Source of the DNA: Eubacterium sp. An11
GTDB taxonomy: Bacteria; Bacillota; Clostridia; Lachnospirales; Lachnospiraceae
Direction: 5' to 3'
Length of the DNA: 40,490 nt
Assembly: GCF_002161065.1 (NCBI RefSeq)
Contig: NZ_NFLV01000029.1
Coordinates: 1 to 40,490 of the forward strand
Shown here: positions 31,287-40,066 of the stretch, one piece after another
How the letters are laid out: the number at the start of each line of letters is the position of its first letter
Numbering within the stretch: position 1 is the stretch's first letter
The notes under the pieces: generated by a model
The model's database searches: none
What the model was told of the DNA's origin: nothing
The model's input: only the letters and a program-made list of their open reading frames with translations
Made by a program: the position numbers and the translations under genes

Positions 31287-32449
31287 GAAATCCGCTTTCC
31301 GATAAAGTTATCAAGATCAAACCATCCGGAATCCGGAAGTTTTTTGACCTGGTTCAGGAGATGCCGGACGCCATCTCTCTGGGAGTGGGGGAGCCGGACT
31401 TTGATACTCCGTGGCATATCCGGGAGGAAGGTATTTTTTCTCTGGAAAAGGGAAGGACCTTCTATACGTCCAACGCCGGGCTTATGGAACTGCGGAAGGC
31501 CATCGCCGGCTATCTGGAGCGGAAGCTGAAGCTTCACTATGATCCCGTCCATGAGATTTTAGTCACCGTGGGAGGCAGCGAGGGGATTGATCTGGCGCTG
31601 CGGGCCATGCTAAATGCCGGAGATGAGGTGATTCTTCCGGAACCGTGCTATGTGTCCTATCTTCCATGCATCGAGCTGGCCGACGGTGTGCCGGTGACCA
31701 TCGAGCTGAAAGAGGAGAACGCGTTTAAGCTGACGCCGGAGGAACTGCGGGCTGCCATCACCGACAGGACAAAGATTCTGATTCTCACCTTCCCGAATAA
31801 CCCGACGGGTGCCATTATGACAAAGGAAGACCTGGCGCCGATCGTGGACATCGTGAAGGAGAAAGATCTGTTTGTGATCTCCGATGAGATCTATTCGGAG
31901 CTGACCTATCAGGCAGAACACTGCTCCATCGCCTCCTTCCCGGGGATGCGGGAGAGGACCATTGTCATCAACGGTTTCAGCAAGGCCTTTGCCATGACGG
32001 GATGGCGGCTCGGATATGTAGCCGGCCCGCAGCTGATCGTGGAGCAGATGACAAAGATTCACCAGTTTGCCATCATGGCGGCGCCGACCACCAGCCAGTA
32101 TGCGGCGGTGGAAGCCATGAATAACGGCGATGACGATGTGAATCTCATGAGGAAATCTTACAATCAGCGGCGGCGTTTTGTACTGCAGAAGTTTAAAGAT
32201 ATGGGGCTTTCCTGTTTTGAGCCGGAAGGCGCCTTTTATACATTTCCTTGCATTAAGGAGTTCGGCATGAGTTCCGATGAATTTGCCAGCCGTTTCTTAA
32301 AAGAAGAAAAGGTGGCGGTAGTTCCGGGAACTGCCTTCGGAGACTGCGGGGAGGGATTCCTGCGAATTTCCTACGCGTATTCCATCGAAGAGCTGAAAGA
32401 AGCTCTCGGCAGACTGGAACGTTTTGTGAACCGGCTGCGGGAGAGATGA
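31283..32449 (+). CDS. PLP-dependent class I/II aminotransferase
   Basis: A 388-aa cytosolic aminotransferase. Recognisable features are SLGVGEPDFDTP near the N-terminus, VTVGGSEGIDLALRA, the cofactor motif FPNNPTGA, SDEIYSEL, the PLP lysine K234 in GFSKAFAMTGWRLGY and a C-terminal FLRISYAYS with the carboxylate-binding Arg. It resembles the aspartate/aromatic/N-acetyl-diaminopimelate aminotransferase group (PatA-like); the exact substrate cannot be fixed. It is translationally coupled to the Lrp regulator. The intergenic stretch after it contains a small ACGGG/CCCGT hairpin. Confidence 0.92.
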   Translation: MRNPLSDKVIKIKPSGIRKFFDLVQEMPDAISLGVGEPDFDTPWHIREEGIFSLEKGRTFYTSNAGLMELRKAIAGYLERKLKLHYDPVHEILVTVGGSEGIDLALRAMLNAGDEVILPEPCYVSYLPCIELADGVPVTIELKEENAFKLTPEELRAAITDRTKILILTFPNNPTGAIMTKEDLAPIVDIVKEKDLFVISDEIYSELTYQAEHCSIASFPGMRERTIVINGFSKAFAMTGWRLGYVAGPQLIVEQMTKIHQFAIMAAPTTSQYAAVEAMNNGDDDVNLMRKSYNQRRRFVLQKFKDMGLSCFEPEGAFYTFPCIKEFGMSSDEFASRFLKEEKVAVVPGTAFGDCGEGFLRISYAYSIEELKEALGRLERFVNRLRER

Positions 32450-32525
32450 TGCTGCGGCATAAGAACGGGGACATGGATTCCCGTGCCGTCTGTCAGGCAA
32501 TTGCACAAAAGAATGAGGGGTAATT

Positions 32526-33017
32526 ATGGTAAATATTGTATTGCATGAGCCGGAAATGCCGGCCAACACGGGAAATATCGGCAGAACCTGCGTGGCCACG
32601 GGCAGCGTCCTTCATCTGATCGAGCCTCTGGGCTTTAAAATTAACGACAAGATGTTAAAGAGAGCAGGTCTTGACTACTGGGACAAGCTGGATGTGCGCC
32701 GATATGTGAATTTTGAAGATTTTCTGGAGAAAAATCCCGGCGCAAAGATCTATATGGCTACCACCAAATCAAAGCAGACTTACACGGAAGTGGAATATGA
32801 GGACGGCTGCTACATCATGTTTGGCAAGGAGAGCGCGGGAATTCCGGAAGAGATCCTTCTGGATTATAAAGAAACGGCGGTACGGATTCCTATGCTGGAT
32901 TCGATCCGCTCACTGAACCTTGGAAATTCAGTCTCCATTATCTTGTATGAGGCGCTTCGCCAGCAGGGATTTAAGGAGCTTCAGAGGGAAGGACAGTTAC
33001 ATCATTATGAGTGGTAA
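32526..33017 (+). CDS. trmL: tRNA (cytidine(34)-2'-O)-methyltransferase
   Basis: A 163-aa SPOUT (knotted) methyltransferase that methylates the ribose at the wobble position of tRNA-Leu isoacceptors using S-adenosylmethionine. The family motifs are all visible: EPEMPANTGNIGRTCVATG, FGKESAGIPEEIL and the knot segment RIPMLDSIRSLNLGNSVSI. Its length is typical for TrmL. The start has a GGGG-type site (AATGAGGGGTAATT). It overlaps the thioesterase gene by 11 bases. Confidence 0.94.
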   Translation: MVNIVLHEPEMPANTGNIGRTCVATGSVLHLIEPLGFKINDKMLKRAGLDYWDKLDVRRYVNFEDFLEKNPGAKIYMATTKSKQTYTEVEYEDGCYIMFGKESAGIPEEILLDYKETAVRIPMLDSIRSLNLGNSVSIILYEALRQQGFKELQREGQLHHYEW

Positions 33018-33450
33018 TACAAAAGAGAATTATTATACGTCAAAGGAGTTTTTTGATAAAGTGCTCCGGTACCGCCGTCTGGAAGGAACAGCTTCGGAAT
33101 ACATGGGTATTGAGATCACCGATGTGGGCCCGGGCTGGGCGAAAGGAGAGTTATCTTACCGGGAGTATCACGTGAATCCCATTGGTTCCGTCCACGGAGG
33201 CGTGATTTTTTTCCTGGCTGACTCGGTGGGAGGCACCGCCGCTTCCTCAAGGGGGAGCCGGGTGACCACCGCCAACGGTACGATTTCTTACCTAAATGCG
33301 GCTATGAATCCGGAAAAACTCATCGCGGAGGCGGTGGAGCTGAAAGCCGGAAAGAATCTGCTGACTTATGATGTCTATATCCGGACAGAGGAAGGAAAAC
33401 TGGTGGCGAAGGCGACGCTGGAGTATTTCAGCCTTCATATGGAAATTTAA
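33007..33450 (+). CDS. PaaI-type hotdog thioesterase
   Basis: A 147-aa hotdog-fold acyl-CoA thioesterase. The motif VNPIGSVHGGVIFFLADSVGG matches the PaaI active site, in which the Asn/Asp and HGG segments position the thioester; TTANGTISYLNAA is the second conserved strand. Substrates of the family include phenylacetyl-CoA and other acyl-CoAs, and none can be assigned here. I chose ATG 33007, inside the trmL end, because residues upstream belong to trmL in another frame. A strong terminator follows. Confidence 0.88.
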   Translation: MSGNTKENYYTSKEFFDKVLRYRRLEGTASEYMGIEITDVGPGWAKGELSYREYHVNPIGSVHGGVIFFLADSVGGTAASSRGSRVTTANGTISYLNAAMNPEKLIAEAVELKAGKNLLTYDVYIRTEEGKLVAKATLEYFSLHMEI

Positions 33451-33488
33451 AAAACTGCGGCGAACAAAAAGTTCTGCCGCAGTTTTTT
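33449..33488. terminator. Bidirectional terminator between thioesterase and mutS2
   Basis: AAAAACTGCGGC pairs with GCCGCAGTTTTT across a 14-base loop, with A- and T-runs on the two sides. It serves the converging genes on both strands. Confidence 0.92.
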
Positions 33489-33489
33489 A

Positions 33490-35862
33490 TTACCGGAATT
33501 CTACGATGGTCACGCCGGCGTCGCCTTCGCCGAATTCTGCCAGATGATAGGATTTCACAAACTTCTGGCGGCGCAGATACTCATGGATGCCCTTTCGTAA
33601 AGCGCCGGTGCCTTTGCCGTGTACCACACGCACGGAAGAAAGTCCGGCGATCATGGCATCATCCAGATATTTTTCCAGACGCTGGATCCCCTCATCCACA
33701 GTACAGCCCAGCAGGTTGATCTCCGGCGAGATGGTGGCTGCCTTGTTGATGCTGTAGTGATCCTTCGGTTTCTCCTGCGGCGCTTCTTTTTTGGCGTCCA
33801 GCAGTTCCAGATCTTTGTAGTTGACGGTGGAACTCAGGAATCCCATCTGTACCGTCAGATCGCCGTTTTTGTTGGCCGGTGATTTGACCGTACCCTTTAA
33901 AGAAAGAGTGGTGACAAATACCGGGTCGCCCACCTTGAAGTCTTCCGGCCGAAGGATATGTTTGGCCTTCTTGCCCTTGTAGGCCAGCTGTTTTTCCAGC
34001 TTGGACATGCGGCCCCGGAGATTACTTCGCTGGGCTTCCATCTTTTTGGTGTTATTCTGCCCCGGGTGCTGAGCCCAGGCATTGTATTTCCGTATGGATT
34101 CATCGGCCACTTCCTTGGCCTCGGAGAGAATATTGTGGGCTTCCTCCCGGGCTTGCCGAAGCAGTTCTGCCCGTTTCTCCTTGATGTCATCCTGTTTTTC
34201 TTTTAATTCATTTTTCAGGCGGTCGATTTCCTGGCGGGTGCTGTAAAGTTCCGCCTGTTCTTTTTCGATTTCCGCCTTATTTTTCTCCAGCTCCGCCAGC
34301 ATATTTTCGTAGTCAATGGCGGAAACATCCAGCTGAGATTTCGCCTGCTCGATGATGTAATCCGGCAGTCCCAGCCGTTTGGAGATGGCAAAGGCGTTAC
34401 TCTTGCCCGGAAGGCCGATGAGCAGCCGGTAGGTCGGAGACAATGTCTCCAGATCGAATTCACAGCAGCCGTTCTCCACGCCTTTCGTGTCCATGGCGTA
34501 CATTTTCAGTTCTGCATAGTGCGTGGTGGCGATGGTGCGGATGCCCGCTGTGTGCAGATCATCCAGGATGGAGATGGCGAGAGCCGCACCCTCAGTCGGG
34601 TCCGTTCCGCCGCAGAGTTCATCCAGGAGAACCAGTGAATCCGGCTGGGCGTCCTTTAAGATCTGGATGATATTTGTCATGTGAGAAGAAAATGTACTCA
34701 AATTCATCTCAATGCTCTGTTCATCTCCGATATCGGCAAAAATATCGGAAAAAACTGCCAGACGGGAGCCCTCGAAGGCCGGAATGTGAAGACCTGCCTG
34801 GCCCATGAGCTGGAACAGTCCCACTGTCTTTAAGGAGACGGTCTTACCGCCGGTATTCGGACCGGTCAGCAGCAGCATGGTGAAGTCTTCCCCAATGTAA
34901 ATATGGACAGGCACCACTTTTTTCGGGTCCAGCAGTGGATGGCGGGCCTGCTTGATATCAATGACACCGTCCTCGTTGAAAATCGGTTCCGAACCCTGAT
35001 AATCTTTGGCGTACTTCGCCTTGGCAAAAATAAAGTCCAGTGTGGTGAGAATCTTCTGATCCTCTTCCAGGTCTCTGGTACAGCTGGCGGCCTGGGCGCT
35101 CAGTCCCTGGAGAATCTTCTCAATCTCCGCCTGCTCCTGCATATCAAGCTCTTTGAGCTTGTTGTTGAGCTGTACCACCGCCATAGGCTCGATAAACAGT
35201 GTGGAACCGGAAGAAGACTGGTCGTGGATCATTCCCTGGAAGGAATTCTTATATTCCGCCTTGACCGGTACGCAGTAACGGCCGTTTCGCATGGTGATAA
35301 GGGCGTCCTGTAAAATAGTCTTATTACTCTGGGAATTGATGATGGACGCCAGTTTATTATGAATGGCGATGTTGGTCTGTTTGATCTCCTTGCGGATGTC
35401 CCGCAGAGCGGCGGAGGCGTCATCGCTGATCTCATCCGCCGACAAAATGCAGCTGGTAATGCGCTGATGCAGAAACTCCAGCGGTTCCAGCATATCAAAA
35501 TAAGTATTCAGGCTGTCAAAGGACATGGTTTCGTCCTCGGTCATACCGTATTCTTTCACCTGGGCGGTGATAGAAAGAAGTCTGGCGATGTCCAGAAGCT
35601 CTTTGGCTGTCAGCGTGGAGTCGATCTCCAGCAGCTTAAGGTGCGGACGGATGTCGGACAGACCCTGAAAAGATAAAAAACCAGTCTTATAAAGCCGGCT
35701 CAAAGCGTCTCTGGTCTCTTCCTGTGCCTGCAAAATCTCTTCATAATCGGAAGAAGGAAGCAGAGAGGCGCAGCGCTTCTTACCCATGGAAGAAGATGCA
35801 TAGGTCTCCAGTCTGGAGATGATCTTGTCATACTCCAGTGTTTTCAGTGCTTTATCGTTCAT
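33490..35862 (-). CDS. mutS2: Endonuclease MutS2
   Basis: A 790-aa MutS homologue without the mismatch-recognition domain. It has an N-terminal clamp/lever region, the ATPase core with Walker A (LTGPNTGGKTVS) and Walker B (DSLVLLDELCGGTDP), and a long coiled coil (about 515-620, ENMLAELEKNKAEIEKEQ). A KOW-like beta region precedes the C-terminal Smr nuclease domain (LLGCTVDEGIQRLEKYL, VRVVHGKGTGALRKGI). MutS2 is linked to limiting recombination and, in Bacillus, to rescue of collided ribosomes. The ribosome site (CAGGAGAT) is good. It follows the acylphosphatase gene by 44 bases and probably shares its transcript. Confidence 0.96.
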   Translation of the reverse strand: MNDKALKTLEYDKIISRLETYASSSMGKKRCASLLPSSDYEEILQAQEETRDALSRLYKTGFLSFQGLSDIRPHLKLLEIDSTLTAKELLDIARLLSITAQVKEYGMTEDETMSFDSLNTYFDMLEPLEFLHQRITSCILSADEISDDASAALRDIRKEIKQTNIAIHNKLASIINSQSNKTILQDALITMRNGRYCVPVKAEYKNSFQGMIHDQSSSGSTLFIEPMAVVQLNNKLKELDMQEQAEIEKILQGLSAQAASCTRDLEEDQKILTTLDFIFAKAKYAKDYQGSEPIFNEDGVIDIKQARHPLLDPKKVVPVHIYIGEDFTMLLLTGPNTGGKTVSLKTVGLFQLMGQAGLHIPAFEGSRLAVFSDIFADIGDEQSIEMNLSTFSSHMTNIIQILKDAQPDSLVLLDELCGGTDPTEGAALAISILDDLHTAGIRTIATTHYAELKMYAMDTKGVENGCCEFDLETLSPTYRLLIGLPGKSNAFAISKRLGLPDYIIEQAKSQLDVSAIDYENMLAELEKNKAEIEKEQAELYSTRQEIDRLKNELKEKQDDIKEKRAELLRQAREEAHNILSEAKEVADESIRKYNAWAQHPGQNNTKKMEAQRSNLRGRMSKLEKQLAYKGKKAKHILRPEDFKVGDPVFVTTLSLKGTVKSPANKNGDLTVQMGFLSSTVNYKDLELLDAKKEAPQEKPKDHYSINKAATISPEINLLGCTVDEGIQRLEKYLDDAMIAGLSSVRVVHGKGTGALRKGIHEYLRRQKFVKSYHLAEFGEGDAGVTIVEFR

Positions 35863-35906
35863 ACAAATCTCCTGATAGTATTGTTAGTATTGACAAGTGT
35901 TACGTT

Positions 35907-36185
35907 CTAATGCCGGATCCGGAACTGCTGTTCTTTGAGCGCGTTGACCGTAGGAATATCTGTCACATCCATGGAGTCGATCCGGGCAAACCGGTAGCCC
36001 TGCCCCAGTTCGCTTAAGAACATTTCCACCCGGTGTTCCGGCCCCTGCACTTCTATTTCAACGCTGCCGTCGTACTCATTTCTCACCCATCCCGTCACAT
36101 GATATTTGGAGGCGATGGAAGAAGTGATGTAGCGGAATCCCACTCCTTGTACCCGGCCGCGGACGATGACATGTTTTCGAATCAT
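35907..36185 (-). CDS. acyP: Acylphosphatase
   Basis: A 92-aa enzyme that hydrolyses acyl phosphates. The signature RGRVQGVGFRYITSSIA carries the phosphate-binding loop and catalytic Arg, and VTGWVRNEYDGSVEIEVQG carries the catalytic Asn. I chose the ATG at 36185, which follows GAGAGGGTG by six bases and gives the normal family length; an upstream in-frame ATG would add 19 unrelated residues. It is the first gene of a two-gene unit with mutS2. A possible minus-strand promoter (TTATCA, 17 bases, TACATT) lies about 15-50 bases upstream. Confidence 0.94.
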   Translation of the reverse strand: MIRKHVIVRGRVQGVGFRYITSSIASKYHVTGWVRNEYDGSVEIEVQGPEHRVEMFLSELGQGYRFARIDSMDVTDIPTVNALKEQQFRIRH

Positions 36186-36249
36186 AATAATCACCCTCTC
36201 CGAAAATGTACTGCCTGTAAATGACTTTGATAATTGTGACATGAAATGA

Positions 36250-36278
36250 TTGTTTTGTCAAACGGAAGCAGATACAAT
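36250..36278 (+). promoter_or_regulatory. Promoter of SGNH hydrolase gene
   Basis: TTGTTT (36250-36255) and TACAAT (36273-36278) are spaced by 17 bases, about 57 bases before the TTG start. Confidence 0.55.
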
Positions 36279-36334
36279 AAGAAATGTAGGATTTCACATT
36301 TCAGGAAAATATCTTTTACGGGAGGAAATAGATT

Positions 36335-36982
36335 TTGAAACGTATTTTATGCTACGGAGATTCCAATACATATGGATATGACCCATACACCCAGGGAAGG
36401 TATCCGAAGGATGTCCGCTGGCCGGGCGTTTTGGCGAAGCTTTTGGGAGAGGAGTATGAGGTCATTGAGGAAGGACTGAATAACCGGACCACTGCTCTGG
36501 AGCCGGAGGGAGAAACCTGGCGCAGCGGCGTCTATTATCTGGAACCCTGCCTCAGAAGTCACATTCCGGTGGACTTATTTGTGCTGATGCTTGGTTCCAA
36601 CGACATGAAGACAGTATTCTGTCAGACGGCGGAATCCATCGGAGCGCATGTCCGGCAGCTGATCCGGGAAATAAAGCGCATCAGTGCCGAGAAAAATCCG
36701 TCGGGGCAGCCCTGCAGGATTTTACTCATCTCTCCGATCTTGATCTCCGAGCGTATCATCGGCGTGGATTATGCTGATGAATTCGGCGGTATGGCGGCGG
36801 TAAACCTGTCCCGGCAGCTTCCGCCGGTCTATGAGCAGATTGCACAGGAGGAAGGCTGTATTTACTTAAACGGCGCTGACTGCGCCGGACCTTCCCGGGC
36901 GGACGGGCTGCATCTGGATGAGCAGGGACACCGGCAGATGGCGGAAGCGGTGGCAAAGGAGATAAAAGTAAAAAATGAGTAA
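36335..36982 (+). CDS. SGNH/GDSL-family hydrolase
   Basis: A 215-aa esterase-type hydrolase. All four SGNH blocks are visible: GDSNTYG with the nucleophile Ser (residue 9), Gly in EEGLNNRTT, Asn in LGSNDMK, and Asp/His in DGLHLDEQGH. The sequence resembles arylesterase or acyl-carbohydrate deacetylase members, with no signal peptide, so it acts in the cytosol. The start is TTG, eight bases after GGGAGGA; no ATG gives the full GDS block. The substrate is unknown. Confidence 0.9.
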   Translation: MKRILCYGDSNTYGYDPYTQGRYPKDVRWPGVLAKLLGEEYEVIEEGLNNRTTALEPEGETWRSGVYYLEPCLRSHIPVDLFVLMLGSNDMKTVFCQTAESIGAHVRQLIREIKRISAEKNPSGQPCRILLISPILISERIIGVDYADEFGGMAAVNLSRQLPPVYEQIAQEEGCIYLNGADCAGPSRADGLHLDEQGHRQMAEAVAKEIKVKNE

Positions 36983-37019
36983 ATATGGCTCTAAAATGCG
37001 CCCGGAAAGGAATTTTCAG

Positions 37020-37048
37020 TTGTTATTATCAGGAAAGTAGAGTATAAT
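37020..37048 (+). promoter_or_regulatory. Promoter of yhaM-rlmD unit
   Basis: TTGTTA (37020-37025) and TATAAT (37043-37048) are spaced by 17 bases. The predicted start near 37055 lies downstream of the earliest in-frame ATG (37047), which supports the ATG at 37137. Confidence 0.7.
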
Positions 37049-37136
37049 GTTTGTACTTTCGTCCGGGATGTTGTGTCTTCATCTGCGGATGGAATGGTTC
37101 GGTACATTTGTGGAAAATAATAGAAAGGAATTATGT

Positions 37137-38090
37137 ATGCGTTATATTAACGAATTCAGAGAAGGCGATACCGTCTCTGATGTTTATCTTTGCAAGTCAA
37201 AAAATATATCAAAAACAAAGGCAGGGAAGACGTATTATTCCCTGATTCTTCAGGATAAAACCGGTGTCATTGACACAAAGATCTGGGAACTCAACAATGG
37301 AATCGATACTTTTGAGCAGATGGACTATGTCCGCGTCGAGGGAACAGTCACCAGCTTCCAGGGCAGCCTGCAGCTCAATGTCCGCCGTCTCCGCAGGGTC
37401 AAAGAAGGCGAATATATGCCGCAGGATTACATTCCGTGTTCCGCCAGGGATGTGAATGAAATGTACAAAGAGCTGGTGGGCTATGTGAATCACATCCAGA
37501 ACATATACCTTCGCCAGCTGCTGGTGGCATTTTTCGGTGATAAGGAATTCGCCAAAAAGTTCAAAGAACATTCTGCGGCGAAGCGGGTACATCACGGATT
37601 CCTGGGCGGCCTGCTGGAGCACACTTTGAATGTGACAAAGCTCTGTGATTATTACTGCAGCCAGTATCCGATCCTGAACCGGGATCTGCTGATCACCGCA
37701 GCCCTCTGCCATGATATCGGAAAGGTCAATGAGCTGTCTGATTTCCCGGAAAATGACTACACCGACGAGGGGCAGCTCATCGGGCACATCGTCATGGGAA
37801 CCCTGATGGTCGATGAGAAGATCCGGGGTATTCAGGGATTTCCGGTGAAGCTGGCCAATGAGCTTAAGCACTGCATCCTCGCCCATCACGGAGAGCTGGA
37901 GTACGGTTCACCGAAGAAACCGGCGCTTATCGAAGCCCTGGCTCTGAACTTTGCCGACAATACCGACGCCAAGATGGAGTCCTTCATTGAGGCCCTGGCT
38001 GAGGAAAACCGCCAGAGCGGCGAGTGGCGCGGCTATAATAAATTATTTGAAAGCAACATCCGCAGTACCAGCGGCCCTATGGTGAAATAA
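37137..38090 (+). CDS. yhaM: 3'-5' exoribonuclease YhaM-family protein
   Basis: A 317-aa nuclease with an N-terminal OB-fold (about 10-95, DKTGVIDTKIWELN and VEGTVTSFQGSLQLNV) and a C-terminal HD domain. The metal residues lie in HHGFLGGLLEHTLNV, ALCHDIGKVNEL and LKHCILAHHGELEYGS. YhaM trims RNA 3' ends in Firmicutes, and its length equals the Bacillus protein. I chose ATG 37137 (AAAGGA seven bases before); the longer frame begins at or before the predicted transcription start. It forms an operon with rlmD, with an 11-base gap. Confidence 0.92.
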   Translation: MRYINEFREGDTVSDVYLCKSKNISKTKAGKTYYSLILQDKTGVIDTKIWELNNGIDTFEQMDYVRVEGTVTSFQGSLQLNVRRLRRVKEGEYMPQDYIPCSARDVNEMYKELVGYVNHIQNIYLRQLLVAFFGDKEFAKKFKEHSAAKRVHHGFLGGLLEHTLNVTKLCDYYCSQYPILNRDLLITAALCHDIGKVNELSDFPENDYTDEGQLIGHIVMGTLMVDEKIRGIQGFPVKLANELKHCILAHHGELEYGSPKKPALIEALALNFADNTDAKMESFIEALAEENRQSGEWRGYNKLFESNIRSTSGPMVK

Positions 38091-38101
38091 AGGAGCATAG
38101 T

Positions 38102-39511
38102 ATGGAGTTAAAGAAGAATCAGGAGATTCTGCTGACAATCGAAGACTTCACGAGAGAAGGGGAAGGCCTTGGTAAATATCAGGGCTTTCCTTTGTTCGTT
38201 AAAGATACGGTCATTGGCGATAAAGCGAAGGTCTCCGTCACGAAACTAAAGAAAAATTACGGCTACGCCCGCCTGGTGGAAATCCTGGAACCATCACCTG
38301 ACCGGGTGACTCCGCCCTGCCCTGTGGCAAGGCAGTGCGGCGGCTGCAAGATCCAGCAGCTTTCCTACGAGAAGCAGAAAGAATTTAAGTGGAATCAGGT
38401 GGCAAACTGCCTGAAACGCATCGGAGGCTTTGACGGCATCGAGGCAAAAATGGAGCCCATCTACGGCATGGAACATCCGTGGCGTTACCGCAACAAGGCT
38501 CAGTATCCCATCGGGCTGGATAAGGACGGCAGCATTATCGCCGGATTTTACGCCGGGCGCACCCACACCATCGTGCCGAATACCGACTGCCTCATCCAGG
38601 CGGAGGTCAACAAAGACATCCTGGAGATCATCCTGCGTTATCTGCGCAAAAACCACATCCGCCCTTATGACGAGAAGAGCCACACCGGTCTGGTCCGTCA
38701 CGTGCTCACCCGGGTGGGATTTGTCACCGGCGAGATCATGGTCTGTCTCGTCTTAAACGGCAAAAAGGAACAGCTGAAAAACAGCGCCGCTCTGGTGGAA
38801 CAGCTGAGACAGATTCCGGGCATGACCAGCATCATGGTCAACACCAACAAAGAAAAGACCAACCGCATCCTCGGCGCGTCCTGTGAAACCCTCTGGGGCA
38901 GAGATTATATCGAAGACTACATCGGAGACGTCCGTTATCAGATCGGACCGCTCTCCTTCTTCCAGGTGAACCCGGTGCAGACGAAAGTTCTCTATTCCAA
39001 GGCTCTCGAGTACGCCGGCCTGAAAGGAGAGGAAATCGTCTGGGATCTTTACTGCGGCATTGGAACGATCTCCCTCTTCCTGGCGCAGAAAGCCAAGCAG
39101 GTTTACGGCGTGGAAATCGTCAAAGAAGCCATCGATGACGCCCGCCGCAACGCCGCCCTCAACCAGATGGACAACGTCACTTTCTACGTGGGTAAGGCCG
39201 AAGAAATCGTACCGGCTGAGTATCAGCGCACCGGCATCCGCCCGGACGTCATCGTCGTGGACCCGCCGCGGAAAGGCTGCGACGAGACCCTGCTCCACAC
39301 TATGACTACCATGGCGCCGTCGCGCATCGTTTACGTGAGCTGCGATCCCGGTACCCTGGCCAGAGACTGCCGCATCCTCTGCGAGGAAGGATATGAGATA
39401 GAACGGGTAGCAGTGGTGGACCAGTTCGGGCACAGCTGTCATGTGGAGAGTGTGTGCCTTCTGAGCAACTCAAAATGCACGGATCTTAAATCGGAATCTA
39501 CAGATGCGTAA
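38102..39511 (+). CDS. rlmD: 23S rRNA (uracil-5-)-methyltransferase RlmD/RlmCD type
   Basis: A 469-aa enzyme that adds a methyl group to C5 of a uracil in 23S rRNA. It has an N-terminal TRAM RNA-binding domain (about 1-60), an Fe-S cluster region (CPVARQCGGCKIQQLSYEKQ), a central beta domain and a C-terminal SAM-dependent methyltransferase domain (WDLYCGIGTISLFLA, VDPPRKGCDETLL). The catalytic Cys lies in VSCDPGTLARD. The site GGAGCAT precedes the start. In the last third codon use shifts to GC-rich third positions compared with the start of the gene. Whether it methylates one or two uracils (RlmCD in Bacillus) cannot be read from the sequence. Confidence 0.94.
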   Translation: MELKKNQEILLTIEDFTREGEGLGKYQGFPLFVKDTVIGDKAKVSVTKLKKNYGYARLVEILEPSPDRVTPPCPVARQCGGCKIQQLSYEKQKEFKWNQVANCLKRIGGFDGIEAKMEPIYGMEHPWRYRNKAQYPIGLDKDGSIIAGFYAGRTHTIVPNTDCLIQAEVNKDILEIILRYLRKNHIRPYDEKSHTGLVRHVLTRVGFVTGEIMVCLVLNGKKEQLKNSAALVEQLRQIPGMTSIMVNTNKEKTNRILGASCETLWGRDYIEDYIGDVRYQIGPLSFFQVNPVQTKVLYSKALEYAGLKGEEIVWDLYCGIGTISLFLAQKAKQVYGVEIVKEAIDDARRNAALNQMDNVTFYVGKAEEIVPAEYQRTGIRPDVIVVDPPRKGCDETLLHTMTTMAPSRIVYVSCDPGTLARDCRILCEEGYEIERVAVVDQFGHSCHVESVCLLSNSKCTDLKSESTDA

Positions 39512-39629
39512 ATGTATTGGTGCCTGTCTCTTTGCAGTGGAGGATAGTTATAGGGTTTGATTATCTTTCAGGATACTTAGTATAGATAAGAAACGTCCGG
39601 AATAAAATGAAATTGTCACTGAAAACAGA

Positions 39630-39658
39630 TTGACATTTTTGAAGGTGTCGGTTATGCT
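39630..39658 (+). promoter_or_regulatory. Promoter of a small structured RNA
   Basis: A perfect -35 TTGACA (39630-39635), 17 bases, then TATGCT (39653-39658). It predicts a start near 39665, directly before two hairpins. Confidence 0.7.
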
Positions 39659-39664
39659 GGTATC

Positions 39665-39735
39665 AGTGATCGCGTTGCAGATGCTTGCGGGGCCTGCAAC
39701 CTGGGGAGAAACCTTCGAGGGTCTCCCCATTTTAC
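39665..39735 (+). ncRNA. Candidate small RNA (two hairpins and terminator), abiF-RNA-like by context
   Basis: The predicted transcript of about 70 bases contains GTTGCAG (39674-39680) paired with CTGCAAC (39694-39700). A second stem follows, GGGGAGA (39703-39709) with TCTCCCC (39722-39728), then ATTTTA as terminator. It sits just before a remnant of an Abi_2/AbiF-type protein. From memory, a structured RNA class named abiF occurs upstream of such genes, so this may be a member. That assignment rests on context and not on a covariance match. Confidence 0.55.
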
Positions 39736-39758
39736 TATATAAAAGGGTGTTGCGTTTT

Positions 39759-39977
39759 GTGAAAAAGATTTTTCTGAATTATGAACAGCAGTTAATCGTG
39801 GTGATTTCTATGAGATATTTGCTGCCGAATGACTGGTTTTTGATGTTTAAAAAAGAACTGATAAAGGTAATCGAACATTACATAAAAAAGACCTCCTGCT
39901 TCACAGAAAAGGAAGTATTGAAATTTATGGGATTTCCAGAAAATTGGAAAGATATTACCCAATATCGAAAAACATGA
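39759..39977 (+). pseudogene. C-terminal remnant of an Abi_2/AbiF-family abortive-infection protein
   Basis: About 72-80 residues of open frame match my recollection of the C-terminus of Abi_2 family proteins: a helix with VVISMRYLLPNDWFLMFKKEL, then the typical ending KFMGFPENWKDI. Full members are about 300 aa and carry a HEPN-type R-x4-H nuclease motif upstream. That part is missing here, and the frame runs directly out of the preceding RNA terminator. GTG 39759 with AAAGGG upstream could still allow expression of the fragment. The likely history is an internal deletion that fused the RNA locus to the toxin's 3' end. Confidence 0.6.
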
Positions 39978-39998
39978 TACAAGTATTTATATATGCTA

Positions 39999-40022
39999 AG
40001 ACATCTGTATACATAGGTGTCT
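39999..40022. promoter_or_regulatory. Operator-like palindrome
   Basis: AGACATCT and AGGTGTCT flank the palindromic core GTATAC. The arms match except for one position. It could be a repressor site or part of a mobile-element end; no adjacent regulator is seen. Confidence 0.35.
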
Positions 40023-40066
40023 ACAGTTTGAATTCCCCGTTTTGATATGATACCCTCAAGTAGGAT

